A stretch of 41,399 nucleotides of DNA, from the NCBI GenBank assembly GCA_900128395.1, contig LT649302.1, forward strand, positions 1 through 41,399, in the 5' to 3' direction. Below the pieces are notes generated by a model that saw only the letters and a program-made list of their open reading frames with translations, did not search any database and was not told where the DNA came from. This DNA is from Stramenopiles sp. TOSAG23-2 (Eukaryota > Sar). Numbering within the stretch: position 1 is the stretch's first letter; every line of letters starts with the position of its first letter. The position numbers and the translations under genes were made by a program. Positions 8,487 through 18,482 of this stretch are shown piece after piece.

Positions 8487-11400
8487 TTAATCTTCTTCCA
8501 TCTCTCCAAATTTTTCCACTAGCCTCTCATATTTTCGTTTAATAGCATTGGTTGTGCGTCTCGGATTTTTAAACGTTGCTGCACATGTTTCAAAAGAGTG
8601 CCCATTTTGAATTGCTGCAATCATGCGTTTCATTTGTCTCACCGTCCAGGAGTAATTTGCAGTTTCTTCTAATTGTTCATCTGTAGGATTCAACTTTGCA
8701 GTTCTCATTTTTTCATCTTTATCCTTTCTTCTTTTTAAGCTAAAAAGGTACCTTTTAAGCTTTGGGTATTTCTTCCCCAATCCTTTAAATTTATGATAAC
8801 AAAGCCTATATGTTTTTCCTAAAATTCTGCCTATTTCTTCAAAAGATTTTCCTTCTTTTCGCAATTTAACAAGTGTTTGGATTTGGCTTTTCTTCCAATC
8901 ATTTTTTTTACGGTATTTAACTTTATGTTTTTCGTTCAAAACTGCCTTCAATGTCTTCAAACTTAACGTTGGCACTTTTTTCAACATACGTCTAAATTTC
9001 AAAAAAATGGAATTGGGTGTTTTTTTCAGATGCTTGACTACATCATTAAAATGATAATGACATCTTGCTGCATTGACAAGATACCGAATATCTATTAAAC
9101 TCCAGGCATTAGTATAGGTCAAATCTGCTAAAATACTGTCATCGACTTTTTGAACCTCAGTTCTGCAAATATTTTGCCATATAGAATTGTCCGGTCCTTT
9201 GCTTCTTCTATTAGTTTTGATGTTATTGTCTTCATCATCGCTTTCCAGGTTGGTAGCATCTCTTTCAGTACTAGAATAGACAATATCTTCATCGTCTGAT
9301 GATATATCATCGTTCCACCTAGGTTTTCGAGTTGCTTTTCTATTTACTAAATCATCTGCACCATCATTTACATGTTTCCTAACGTGGTTATTTTTTTTGG
9401 AATAACCATTTCCTAAAACACGGATTTGATTTCGCTTGACATTCGTTCGACGCTCTCCATCATCAAAATCAATATCATATTTCACCCCACGAACTTTATC
9501 AACATAACCACGATGCCACGTTTTCCATTCATTCAGTTTAACCTTAATCCTCGTGCCAGCTTTAAGCCGCTCAGATTTTGGCCCCACGCCTTCCTCCTTT
9601 CCTTGCTCTGTGTAAAATTTGCAAGTATAATCGGATATAACATTTGGGTTCTCTTTATTCATTGATTCGATTTTAGTCAAAAGAAGATGCGAATCTTTAT
9701 GGACACTTCTTGCAATCATCAAAAGGCCTACTGACCTATCTGTTTGATATTTAATTTTTTTAACTTGCATTAAGTTCCACATTGCATTGACTGCAAATCG
9801 AAGATCACTATCTTTCAAATTCATTGGGTCACCTTGGCTGTATTCACCATGCGGGAGTGCATAAACATATTCAAGTGGTATTCTTTCCTCATGATCATCT
9901 TCATTATCATATGAAACTACAATTACACGATTGGGTATGTTGTAACGTACAATATGTGCACGGTACAAACCTGTGAAGGCATTATCCCGTTTGCCACAAT
10001 AAAAATATGGAACTGAAACGACATTCCCAATCACTACAGAATTACTTTGTAAATCCCTTACGCCAATTATTCTTAAACATTCAATAATGTCACACGGCAA
10101 AACTCTTAATTGTTGAATATCACCATCAGAATGTTTGAATTTCACTTTAAGAGTTCCATCATCATTCAACCGTTTTACTTTTGCTTCGTAAAACTCTTGA
10201 TATCCATCTAGACTAGCTTTCCTATATCGAGCATGTACAACTTTACCTACAAGCTTCTCAAGTTTCATTCCCACCATTTCGGACGCATAATGATAACATG
10301 ACATCGCTTCCATGTTTTGAACCCTAAACGCGTGTTCTTTTTGCGCCCGTTTGCAATACATTTTCCTAGTTCGAGCAGCAACTGCGTCTGCAGCTGTTAG
10401 AGTCGTCGTTGTTGTTGTCGTCGTCGTCGTTCTTGTTCTTGTAGTGGTAGTTGTTGGTGCTCTTATTGCTACACGTCGTGATGGCAATGATGCGGCGGAG
10501 TTCGTTCCAGGCATTTCAAGTTGCCGTAGTATTTCACTCCTACTTTTCTTGCGTGGGCGATTATCATACTTTACCTTACTACTACCATTACCCCCTACAT
10601 CCTTATCATACACAGTTGGATTAAATGATACAACCTGTTTGCGTTTTCGTTTTGTATTGCCACGAGTATTTTGAATTATATTGGATTCATCAATCTCTAA
10701 TGATTTTTTGCCAAAAGCATTGTTTGAAGCGGGCAGGTTAAAATCGCTACTTAATGCTTGCTTACTTGTATTGTCTTCGTATGTATCCCCAAACATTTGT
10801 GGTATTTTTTCCTTGACACGTTTTAACTTCACAATAAGAGCCTGTGGTGATCTTTTAAGTTGTTCGCATAGCTTCAAAATACATGTTCCATTTTTTGCAC
10901 CATTAAACAGCACTTTTAAATCTGTTAATGGCCAATGTTGTGTTGCAATACGACTTAGAAGCACCAAATCTAGTTTTCCATATGTACTTGATACAAAATG
11001 AGCCCAAGGTTCATTTTCTGTAAATTTTCGATTATTCATAGTTTTAAACCCCTTGCCTTTAACAACTGGAACTTTTCTATATTTTCGATTATTAACTGTT
11101 ATGCATTGATCAGTATTTTGCAAGTCGTTTTTATTGATATTGTTCCTACTGCTGCTGCTACCACTGCTGCGACTGGTACCATTCTGTAATGGTCGTTTAC
11201 TTGCTTGTGGTCCTCGCCTTATATAAATCGCAGGCGATTTCCTTACCATTGAATCAAAAAATCCAAGATCATCAAAACTTCGAGCAAACATTCTCCGATC
11301 TTTCTCAATCATTCTTCTTGTTTTTACTTGGCATGCTTGTTTTGACTTCGTCGGCAATGCATCGCTTATTTCGTGAAACGTGACACCTTTGTTAACACTA

Positions 11401-13700
11401 TTAATCAGAAATAATATCTCTTCTTTACTCCAAGAGGGATTTGTATAATACAAACAGTGTTTCAGGGCATGATCCTTATCCCAATCAGTCTGTGGATTGT
11501 AATCCTTATTCACAATTTTTTCATCTGCTGGTGGGTATCCCCCTGTCTTCGCTTTCACGTATCCGATATCCCAATCAACGAAACGACCATCATGGTTGTT
11601 TGCTTCGTGTTCCCTTATATGAATTGTCCGCCTACCATACTTTTTCTTGTTCTTTTCTTTCATCTTTTGATAAATCTTTTCTGCATCTCTTTTTTTCTTC
11701 AACTTCTGGGCATTCAATTTCACGGGTATTTCCGGTACAACGGGTGGCGGTACCGGCGGTGGCTTGTCAGATTGGTACCATGATGATCTTGGCGCGTTGA
11801 CTTGTATTTTGTCGGACTTTTTCTTGTTCTTTTCTTTCATCTTTTGATAAATCTTTTCTGCATCTCTTTTTTTCTTCAACTTCTGGGCATTCAATTTCAC
11901 GGGTATTTCCGGTACAACGGGTGGCGGTACCGGCGGTGGCTTGTCAGATTGGTACCCTGATGATCTTGGTGCGTTGACTTGTATTTTGTCGGACTTGTTT
12001 TTATCATTATCGACATCACTAGATAATTGTAGCATGGGTAATTCTAATGTTGAAGTCGATGCGGACGGTGGTAGCGGGGCACAGGTATCTTTTTTCAAAG
12101 GATTTTGATAATTGATCATTTCATCTAAATCATCATCAATAGCAAATACAATGCCATCGTTTCCATTCCCATCATTATCGACTGGATTTGCATTAGTAGA
12201 ATTGCTACCTGGTGGTTTATCAAGAATTTCTTCAATGTTGTAAAAATCATCGCCATCCCTGTACACAGTACTATTCCCATACGGAACAATACCATCAGTT
12301 TCACTCTCACCCATCATCATTTCATTTTCATTGTGAGACACAAAACTATTGTCATCTTTTTTATTATAATTGTTATCCACAAAATGGCGTGAGGTTTTTT
12401 TCTTTGTAATGTGTACATTAGTCACATTAAACATACCTCTGGTTCCACCATCACTAATATTAACATCAACATCTGACGATGTATTACCCATGTATGCATG
12501 GGTTGATTTTTTTTTCTCCATAATTTGTACATTAGAATCATTGAACATACCTCTCCCATTACTGGTCAGAGATGGAGAAGTCGATTCCACTCCCGTCGTA
12601 GGATTACACAACACATGTCGTAGACTGGAAAACGATGGTACAACCTTTGGCCCACTCGCAACCCTTGGCTTTTTATTTACCCTCTTCTTTTGAACATTTT
12701 TGAACGTGTTCTTTGCCCTCTTCTTTTTAACATTTTTGAACGTGTTCTTTACCCTCTTCTTCTTAACATATCTAAGACTACTATTACTTGGTTGCATCAT
12801 ACCCCGTCCAACGTTTCTTACGGGTGGTTTTATATTGGTTCGTCTTGTAAATGCCGAAGTGAAATTTGAAGTTTTCTTACCACCATATATCGACATAGTT
12901 GGTACATCCCTTTTATTTTGCCTCAAATATTGGGCACGTAATTTTTTCTGTTTTTTTATAGCAGAGTCCCAAGCTTTTCTCATTGACTTTTTTGTCTCTA
13001 CTGACATTAATTTACCAAGATTATTAGCCTTTGGCTCTATCAGCGAGAACGATTCTGTTTTAGAATTATCAATAATTGGAGAGGAGGAACTAATACCGCC
13101 GCCGCCAATAGAAGAAGAAAGAATAGGTTTATTAATATTTAAATATGGAGCAACTATGTTGGAACCAGCCGAATTACCCTCCAATTGATGGATATTTGCA
13201 TTGTTATTTGCTAATACAGATGATGTCGGCAAGTGGAGTGCGGTGTTCGTTGCATTTATGTGTTGATCATAGGTTGGGCTTAAATTGTACGTTGTGGATG
13301 ATAGCGTTTGTTGTGGCAATACCACAGAGTTTAACAGTGGAGCTTGTAATTGCGTATTTTGCATTATAGGCGTGTTTTTCACAATACTATTATTATTACT
13401 CAGAGCAGGTGCGGGTTGTATGTTTGCGTTGTTAACGAGGATTGTTAAATTATTTGGAACCGAAGTAACACCAGCATTAATACGCGGTGCTGCAGGGAAT
13501 GGATTTGTGTAATTGAACGAATGAACAACCGGATTATTTATCGTGTGGTATACAGGAGGAGGTACATAGTCATTTAAACCTCTTGCTTGCATAGTCCTTA
13601 ATTGTATAATCTGTTGTTCCTGGCGGCGCAACTGTGTTTGAACCATTTGTTGCTGCCAGCTCAATTGCTGTGGTGGTGATTGTCCATGTTCTAAATACAT
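8487..13700 (-). CDS. Giant SANT/Myb-like and Tudor-like protein, 1737 aa
   Basis: I do not recognise this architecture as a named family. Five tryptophan-led helical blocks resembling SANT/Myb domains are visible at about residues 753-797, 920-962, 1531-1572, 1597-1641 and 1682-1728, each ending in a basic recognition-helix-like segment (for example NAIKRKYERL). Between blocks two and three lie three beta-rich stretches resembling Tudor/agenet domains at about 1147-1206, 1221-1281 and 1377-1429 (for example GYVDKVRGVKYDIDFDDGE). The first 250 residues are Q/N/P-rich, there are several basic KKKR tracts that could be nuclear signals, and a 59-residue tandem repeat at about 570-687. Such domains bind DNA, histone tails or methylated residues, so a nuclear chromatin role is inferred. 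It is a single long open frame from ATG at 13700, without introns. Confidence 0.75.
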   Translation of the reverse strand: MYLEHGQSPPQQLSWQQQMVQTQLRRQEQQIIQLRTMQARGLNDYVPPPVYHTINNPVVHSFNYTNPFPAAPRINAGVTSVPNNLTILVNNANIQPAPALSNNNSIVKNTPIMQNTQLQAPLLNSVVLPQQTLSSTTYNLSPTYDQHINATNTALHLPTSSVLANNNANIHQLEGNSAGSNIVAPYLNINKPILSSSIGGGGISSSSPIIDNSKTESFSLIEPKANNLGKLMSVETKKSMRKAWDSAIKKQKKLRAQYLRQNKRDVPTMSIYGGKKTSNFTSAFTRRTNIKPPVRNVGRGMMQPSNSSLRYVKKKRVKNTFKNVKKKRAKNTFKNVQKKRVNKKPRVASGPKVVPSFSSLRHVLCNPTTGVESTSPSLTSNGRGMFNDSNVQIMEKKKSTHAYMGNTSSDVDVNISDGGTRGMFNVTNVHITKKKTSRHFVDNNYNKKDDNSFVSHNENEMMMGESETDGIVPYGNSTVYRDGDDFYNIEEILDKPPGSNSTNANPVDNDGNGNDGIVFAIDDDLDEMINYQNPLKKDTCAPLPPSASTSTLELPMLQLSSDVDNDKNKSDKIQVNAPRSSGYQSDKPPPVPPPVVPEIPVKLNAQKLKKKRDAEKIYQKMKEKNKKKSDKIQVNAPRSSWYQSDKPPPVPPPVVPEIPVKLNAQKLKKKRDAEKIYQKMKEKNKKKYGRRTIHIREHEANNHDGRFVDWDIGYVKAKTGGYPPADEKIVNKDYNPQTDWDKDHALKHCLYYTNPSWSKEEILFLINSVNKGVTFHEISDALPTKSKQACQVKTRRMIEKDRRMFARSFDDLGFFDSMVRKSPAIYIRRGPQASKRPLQNGTSRSSGSSSSRNNINKNDLQNTDQCITVNNRKYRKVPVVKGKGFKTMNNRKFTENEPWAHFVSSTYGKLDLVLLSRIATQHWPLTDLKVLFNGAKNGTCILKLCEQLKRSPQALIVKLKRVKEKIPQMFGDTYEDNTSKQALSSDFNLPASNNAFGKKSLEIDESNIIQNTRGNTKRKRKQVVSFNPTVYDKDVGGNGSSKVKYDNRPRKKSRSEILRQLEMPGTNSAASLPSRRVAIRAPTTTTTRTRTTTTTTTTTTLTAADAVAARTRKMYCKRAQKEHAFRVQNMEAMSCYHYASEMVGMKLEKLVGKVVHARYRKASLDGYQEFYEAKVKRLNDDGTLKVKFKHSDGDIQQLRVLPCDIIECLRIIGVRDLQSNSVVIGNVVSVPYFYCGKRDNAFTGLYRAHIVRYNIPNRVIVVSYDNEDDHEERIPLEYVYALPHGEYSQGDPMNLKDSDLRFAVNAMWNLMQVKKIKYQTDRSVGLLMIARSVHKDSHLLLTKIESMNKENPNVISDYTCKFYTEQGKEEGVGPKSERLKAGTRIKVKLNEWKTWHRGYVDKVRGVKYDIDFDDGERRTNVKRNQIRVLGNGYSKKNNHVRKHVNDGADDLVNRKATRKPRWNDDISSDDEDIVYSSTERDATNLESDDEDNNIKTNRRSKGPDNSIWQNICRTEVQKVDDSILADLTYTNAWSLIDIRYLVNAARCHYHFNDVVKHLKKTPNSIFLKFRRMLKKVPTLSLKTLKAVLNEKHKVKYRKKNDWKKSQIQTLVKLRKEGKSFEEIGRILGKTYRLCYHKFKGLGKKYPKLKRYLFSLKRRKDKDEKMRTAKLNPTDEQLEETANYSWTVRQMKRMIAAIQNGHSFETCAATFKNPRRTTNAIKRKYERLVEKFGEMEED
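11641..11994 (-). repeat. In-frame 59-codon tandem repeat in the SANT/Tudor gene
   Basis: A 177-bp unit occurs twice, at 11641-11817 and 11818-11994. It encodes two copies of a segment with a PPPVPPPVVPEIPVKL proline stretch followed by a lysine-rich helix. The copies differ at several bases and one residue (Gly versus Trp), and the unit length keeps the frame, so this looks like a genuine coding duplication, unlike the exact ones elsewhere. Confidence 0.88.
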
Positions 13701-14438
13701 CTTCCTCCTAATTTTTCGATGTATCCTCCTGCAATCTCGTATGATCTAAATGTGATACAGATGTATTGATCTTTCTAATTCATTGACAATATTTATTTTA
13801 TCTTAAATCTATCATGTTGTGCTGCCATTTGCAGGTAGAATCGTATCAATCAAAAACATATGCTTTTTTTTTCGGTGGCGAGTGGCAATCGAGTTTAGTG
13901 CTATCTCCATATTAATCATAATTATTTATTATTTTGTATAATCTAAATAAGTGCTATCTCCATATTAATCATAATTATTTATTATTTTGTATAATCTAAA
14001 TAACCTGTCCTATCTATATATTTTAAAAAAAGTATTATTTTATTCATCCTATCGCAGTATAGTATATTATTTAGAGGTACAATACCAGAGGCCCCCCCAA
14101 AAAATTCTGGCTCTCCAGGCTCTGTCTAATTAAAGCATCTCCTCTCTGTGTGCCGCCATACTATGCCATAGCATATGTCACATTATTTATTTACTATAAT
14201 ACATTTTTTTTTTTTTTATTACGACTAAAAAACGTGCAAACGTGCAAACGTGCAAACCACAGAAACAACTAAACTTTCAAATACAAAATATTAAATATCA
14301 AATATCACACATTCACCTACTTTTAATAGAGCTACCATCATAATACATCTTTCCTCCAATTATTCATACAAACAAAAATTAAATTTAATAATATCATAGA
14401 TATTATACTGTTTAAAAGTTTCAACAGAAAATTAAAGA
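13701..14438. promoter_or_regulatory. Divergent intergenic region, no gene seen
   Basis: This space separates the divergent starts of the SANT/Tudor gene and a secreted-protein gene. It contains a 53-bp abutting duplication (13897-14003), a run of CCCCCCC at about 14093-14099, three copies of an ACGTGCAA unit near 14231-14256, and poly-T tracts. No coding region is supported. Both promoters should lie here but no specific element can be named. Confidence 0.6.
13897..14003. repeat. Abutting direct duplication, 53-bp unit
   Basis: The sequence 13897-13950 recurs at 13950-14003 with a period of 53 bp and no differences. It is noncoding. Confidence 0.9.
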
Positions 14439-15056
14439 ATGATAAAGAAAAAAATAAATAATTTTATTATATTATTGATTTTATCAATATTTTTGTCATT
14501 TGCTAACTTCAGTGTCTTTGCACATTTACGACGTCAACAAAAAAGTAATATAAATAATAAATACGAATGGAAAGATGGTTATCGAGATACATCATATGAC
14601 CCAGGTTATGGTCTTGACATGGGTGTAACAGGGAAGGATATGTATAGTGGATTGGGTCATATCAATGGTTTTGATAAGAAAATTTGTTCCTTTGGCGATA
14701 GTGGTAACGATGCGAAGAATATTTTTGATATAGGACATAAACTTGCTATGAACCATCGATATCGAGATTCAGCTGATTGTTTTCAACATGCTATAAAAAA
14801 TTGGTGGAAAGTTGTACGTAATACAAACAACCCTATTGGTACTAATAATAATGCAAGACAGCGATTTCAACCCGCAGGGACTGCCGATGTACAAAATGTA
14901 GAAAGGCACTTGAAAGGGATGTGGGAAAGACAGCGAGATAGAATACCAAAGAGTCAACAAAAGAGAATAAATGGTGTAATGGCTACTGATAAAAATCAAG
15001 TTCCACCGCAATTACTGTGGCTAAAAGAACAGAAAGCAAAAAATGCTGGAACATAA
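14439..15056 (+). CDS. Secreted or ER-lumen protein of unknown function, 205 aa
   Basis: I do not recognise this protein. It begins with a typical signal peptide: four lysines in the first six residues, then a strongly hydrophobic core to about residue 28. The mature part is hydrophilic, with a glycine/aspartate-rich segment (about 45-85) and a single TPR-like helix pair at about 95-122 (LAMNHRYRDSADCFQHAIKN). There is no second membrane segment and no C-terminal retention signal. The ATG at 14439 directly precedes the signal peptide. It is divergent from the SANT/Tudor gene and converges on the pseudo-deacetylase gene. Confidence 0.7.
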   Translation: MIKKKINNFIILLILSIFLSFANFSVFAHLRRQQKSNINNKYEWKDGYRDTSYDPGYGLDMGVTGKDMYSGLGHINGFDKKICSFGDSGNDAKNIFDIGHKLAMNHRYRDSADCFQHAIKNWWKVVRNTNNPIGTNNNARQRFQPAGTADVQNVERHLKGMWERQRDRIPKSQQKRINGVMATDKNQVPPQLLWLKEQKAKNAGT

Positions 15057-15135
15057 TATCTAGAAGAAACAAAAGGTGCCGTTTTATTTAAAATATATGT
15101 ATATACATAGCACAATATATATAGAATGTATTGTC

Positions 15136-15147
15136 TACGAATTCGTA
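15136..15147. terminator. TACGAATTCGTA palindrome
   Basis: A perfect 12-bp palindrome with the TACGAA/TTCGTA core, 80 bp beyond the secreted-protein gene stop. It belongs to the set of inverted repeats at convergent 3' ends. Confidence 0.35.
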
Positions 15148-15499
15148 TATATATATATATTTACTATCATAGATATATGACCCGGTTTATCTGAGAGAGA
15201 CTTTCCAGTTGTCAAATAAATTTTTAGTATACTAATAAGTACAAATCACACATATTTTACTATCAAACCTCGTGCTTTATAATTCCTAGATCTCCCAAAA
15301 ATCATGAATTTTTGGAAAATTTGTGACATTTTTATTTTTAATCCAAGAAGATGATATAAACGCACTCTTGGAATTGAGCATTTTTATAAAGGGCACGACG
15401 GTGATTTTATACATATAAAGAATATTTTTTTTGATCAACAGAAAGTGAAATGACACAATGGTGAAGTTGTACAATAATGATATTATTTGCCTCAGTTAA

Positions 15500-15521
15500 A
15501 TATCATACGAACGTATGATAT
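15500..15521. terminator. 10-bp perfect inverted repeat between convergent genes
   Basis: ATATCATACG and CGTATGATAT flank two A residues, giving a perfect 10-bp inverted repeat 125 bp beyond the pseudo-deacetylase stop, inside the 589-bp convergent interval. Its sequence is similar to the stem at 8350-8378 (ATCATAYG...), which suggests a shared element. Confidence 0.45.
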
Positions 15522-15645
15522 GCCTGTGAAATATTCTTTTGAAGAGTAGGGAATTATTTCATATTTGAGTAAATTAAAAAATAAAAACTATGTACGACAC
15601 ACTTCTCTATCCTCTTCCCGATTTTAGGCATGCTGTTCAGAGAGC

Positions 15646-17301
15646 TTAATCTTCACGATCCATTTTCTTTCTCTTTTTCTTCCTATTCATTTGATCTTGA
15701 TGAGAAAATTGCCTTCGTCTTATACCACCTGGACGTCGTACAACATGTTGATAATTAATAAGAAGTTGTACTTTTTCATAAACATCATGTACTAAATTTG
15801 TATCATCTAGTTGACGTAGTGTAGTATGAACACTTTTATCATGATAATAAACAGAATATTCATGTTCTGGTATTTCATCAAATGGCAATTTGATTTCCCA
15901 TGGTTCGCCTTGTTTTGCTAATTCTTCTTTTTGTTGCTCTTCCTTCGTTTGTGCATTGTCACCATCCACTTTTTTCTCACTTGTTTTTGGTTTTGCATCG
16001 ATCATGAAAACGGATGTACAATATGCCCAAAGTTTTGCTGCTTCCGAACCGAACGATCCATGTGTGCCACCTAGTAAAAGGCACGGAACTTTATTTCTAT
16101 TAAATACTAAATCTTTGAGCACTTTCATGCACTTGACCAAACCACGTGAAGTTAAATTAAAATCACCATTTATATCACCACCTAAAGCACTTGGATCGAC
16201 AACGCATACAACTACTTGCGGTTCATATACTTTACGAATTTCCTCCATAGTACTTTCAAATGATTTGAAATATATTTCATCAGTTACACCACGAGCCATT
16301 GGAAGATTCAAATGGAATTTCTTCCCTTGGCCGTGACCATTATCACGCACATCACCACTAGCCATCTTCTCTGAATGCATGGACAATGTCACGATGCGAT
16401 TCGATGTGTAAAATGCTTCCTCCACCGCTTCGCAATGATGATAACTAAAACTAACATATAAAATTCGATCAAATTTTTCTAACAATTCTAGGCAAACTAA
16501 TACCGAATCATTAATAAAATTACCTCCACAACTTTCATCTCGTTTTGCTAATTGCATTCCACCCATCCAATTGATGGCAACATCTGCTCTACCTTTTGTA
16601 ATCAAGCGAGCCGCTTCAATAGATGCGCCGCAAACTAGTGTACAAGCTTCCAAAGTCCCTGGTTTTACTATAGTATCCTCGGATGATGGATTGTTGAAAT
16701 TAAACCTTTTCTGTAAATGAGCTGGAACGATATTTGGATTTTCAGGATGTAAACATAACTCTCTTAAATGATAGACATATTTATCAGAATGATATTTGGT
16801 CATATATTGTGGTGCCAAAGTTTTTGGTTGTAACACTTGCATGCAAATATTGTCCATCATGCCATATGCTTTTAATAATTCGTATGTCAACTTAAAACGT
16901 TGATGACTCGGTAAACCAGGCACAAAAGCTTCCATAGTATTAATAGTTTCATCGTAAAAATATGCAATACGACGTGGATCTTTAGTCAATGCTTCATACT
17001 CTTTCCTCGCTTCGTTGGAGACAACCGACAACGGTTCTTTTCCTAACAAGTTATCAACATTAATACCTTCCAAACGTGGGTCGGTGGGTGGAACATACTC
17101 ATTGCTTGAATATGGTTTATTGCCCGCTGCCGAATTATATTTTATTTGTGCCTCTTTGAATAATTTTTTTTGCTCTTGCGTTCTTTTATCATGAACTTCT
17201 TTCATAACATCCCCATCTTTGGTTGCTGTTGCGTCCGTAACATTCGTTTCCTCCGTCGTCTTGTCAGGGGCACTCTCACTGTTCTCTTCTGTTTGCATCA
17301 T
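15646..17301 (-). CDS. Class I histone-deacetylase fold protein, active site lost
   Basis: Residues about 110-430 align from end to end with human HDAC1-type enzymes: MTKYHSD, INW-GG, YHH-VEEAFYTSNRIVTLS, GDVRDNG-GQGK, GGDINGDFNLT and LLLGG are all in place. The catalytic residues are not. Relative to HDAC1, the His-His pair 140/141 is Gln250-Leu251, zinc ligands Asp176 and Asp264 are Ser286 and Ser371, Asp174 is Ser284, and the transition-state Tyr303 is missing; only the zinc ligand His178 (here His288) remains. Deacetylase activity is therefore very unlikely, and a scaffold or regulatory role is inferred. The N-terminal 100 residues and a basic C-terminus (KKKRKK) are extra. The frame is intact over 551 codons, so this is not a decayed gene. 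Confidence 0.92.
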   Translation of the reverse strand: MMQTEENSESAPDKTTEETNVTDATATKDGDVMKEVHDKRTQEQKKLFKEAQIKYNSAAGNKPYSSNEYVPPTDPRLEGINVDNLLGKEPLSVVSNEARKEYEALTKDPRRIAYFYDETINTMEAFVPGLPSHQRFKLTYELLKAYGMMDNICMQVLQPKTLAPQYMTKYHSDKYVYHLRELCLHPENPNIVPAHLQKRFNFNNPSSEDTIVKPGTLEACTLVCGASIEAARLITKGRADVAINWMGGMQLAKRDESCGGNFINDSVLVCLELLEKFDRILYVSFSYHHCEAVEEAFYTSNRIVTLSMHSEKMASGDVRDNGHGQGKKFHLNLPMARGVTDEIYFKSFESTMEEIRKVYEPQVVVCVVDPSALGGDINGDFNLTSRGLVKCMKVLKDLVFNRNKVPCLLLGGTHGSFGSEAAKLWAYCTSVFMIDAKPKTSEKKVDGDNAQTKEEQQKEELAKQGEPWEIKLPFDEIPEHEYSVYYHDKSVHTTLRQLDDTNLVHDVYEKVQLLINYQHVVRRPGGIRRRQFSHQDQMNRKKKRKKMDRED

Positions 17302-18482
17302 CCTGTTACTATTTCTATGTCTTTTACTTCTTTTTTAATATATATATATATATATAGACGATGTATATATTTTGACATAGTATTCGTAGTATCTATATAT
17401 TTGTTAACTTATTTTTATTTTGTTAACTCTATTATTCATTACCGTAGTGGTAGTAATTTTTTTAATAATAAACAACAGAAGAGGAGTGGAGGCTGGCTGG
17501 CCTGACTGGGCTGGAGAAGGGAGGGACGTGAGTAGTCTAAGAAAGGAGCATACTGTGTAATATTTTGATTTTCATGGCATTCCATCCAGCATTCCATCAC
17601 ATCATTCCAGGCCTTAGGCATTCCACAGATTCTTCTTCTTTTTGGTTGGCTGTACTCTGGTACTGTAGGAAGTAACTGCTTCATGCTATATATTTTTTAA
17701 AAGAACGTTATTTGAGTTATACCAGTCCTGGCAGTAAACACGTTACATGAGACACATTTTAATTTCAAAAGGTATATGAAAATAGAAAAAGAAACGACAG
17801 AAAGATCATGCATGTATGTATAAACAAACAAACGTAGATAAGAGAATAAATATATATATATATATATATATATGTAAAGATGAATGATAAACAACAAGAA
17901 CAAAATTTTCCCTCTTCTTCCATAATTAAAGATGTGGATAATAAGTTTCTTTAAGCAAAATATACCCTGATGTAGAAATGACATTATTCATGATCAAATC
18001 GACTAGTTGTGGATTGCCTTTTCTACTCATTTTGTATGGCAAAAGCTATTAAAATACTACGTATATTGAATGTTGGTATAATATTTGTATCTATGTAGAT
18101 TAATATTGTACGATATGTGTTTTATTTTTATTTTTTTGTTAACTAGTTTTTAATGTATAAATTTTTTTCTCCCTCTTTATATATATGAGGCTTATGTGGT
18201 GATCATATATATAAATACATTGAGCTTAGTAAATATAGTAATAAATATATGTCATATAAAATATATATTGTGTGTGTATAAACATATATGTGATGTGTGT
18301 GGTGTTTGTTCCTTGTCAATGCTAAAACAATGCTAAATACACGGCACATGACGGATTTTATACCATATGGATTGAACAAAATCTTACACATCATAGAAAC
18401 AACTGGTCATACTTTTTTTCAGAGAGAACTCTGTTTTTTTAAAATTATTATAAACCTTAAACTATGCAAATATGAATATTAA

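Noticed and set aside
10351-13512. Many plus-strand ORFs of 60-160 codons opposite the SANT/Tudor gene
   Set aside because: They are antisense shadows of a long, domain-bearing frame.
17439-17684. Minus-strand ORF of 81 codons upstream of the pseudo-deacetylase
   Set aside because: Low-complexity C-terminal half, no recognisable domain, and no supporting context; short ORFs of this size arise by chance here, though a short gene cannot be excluded.
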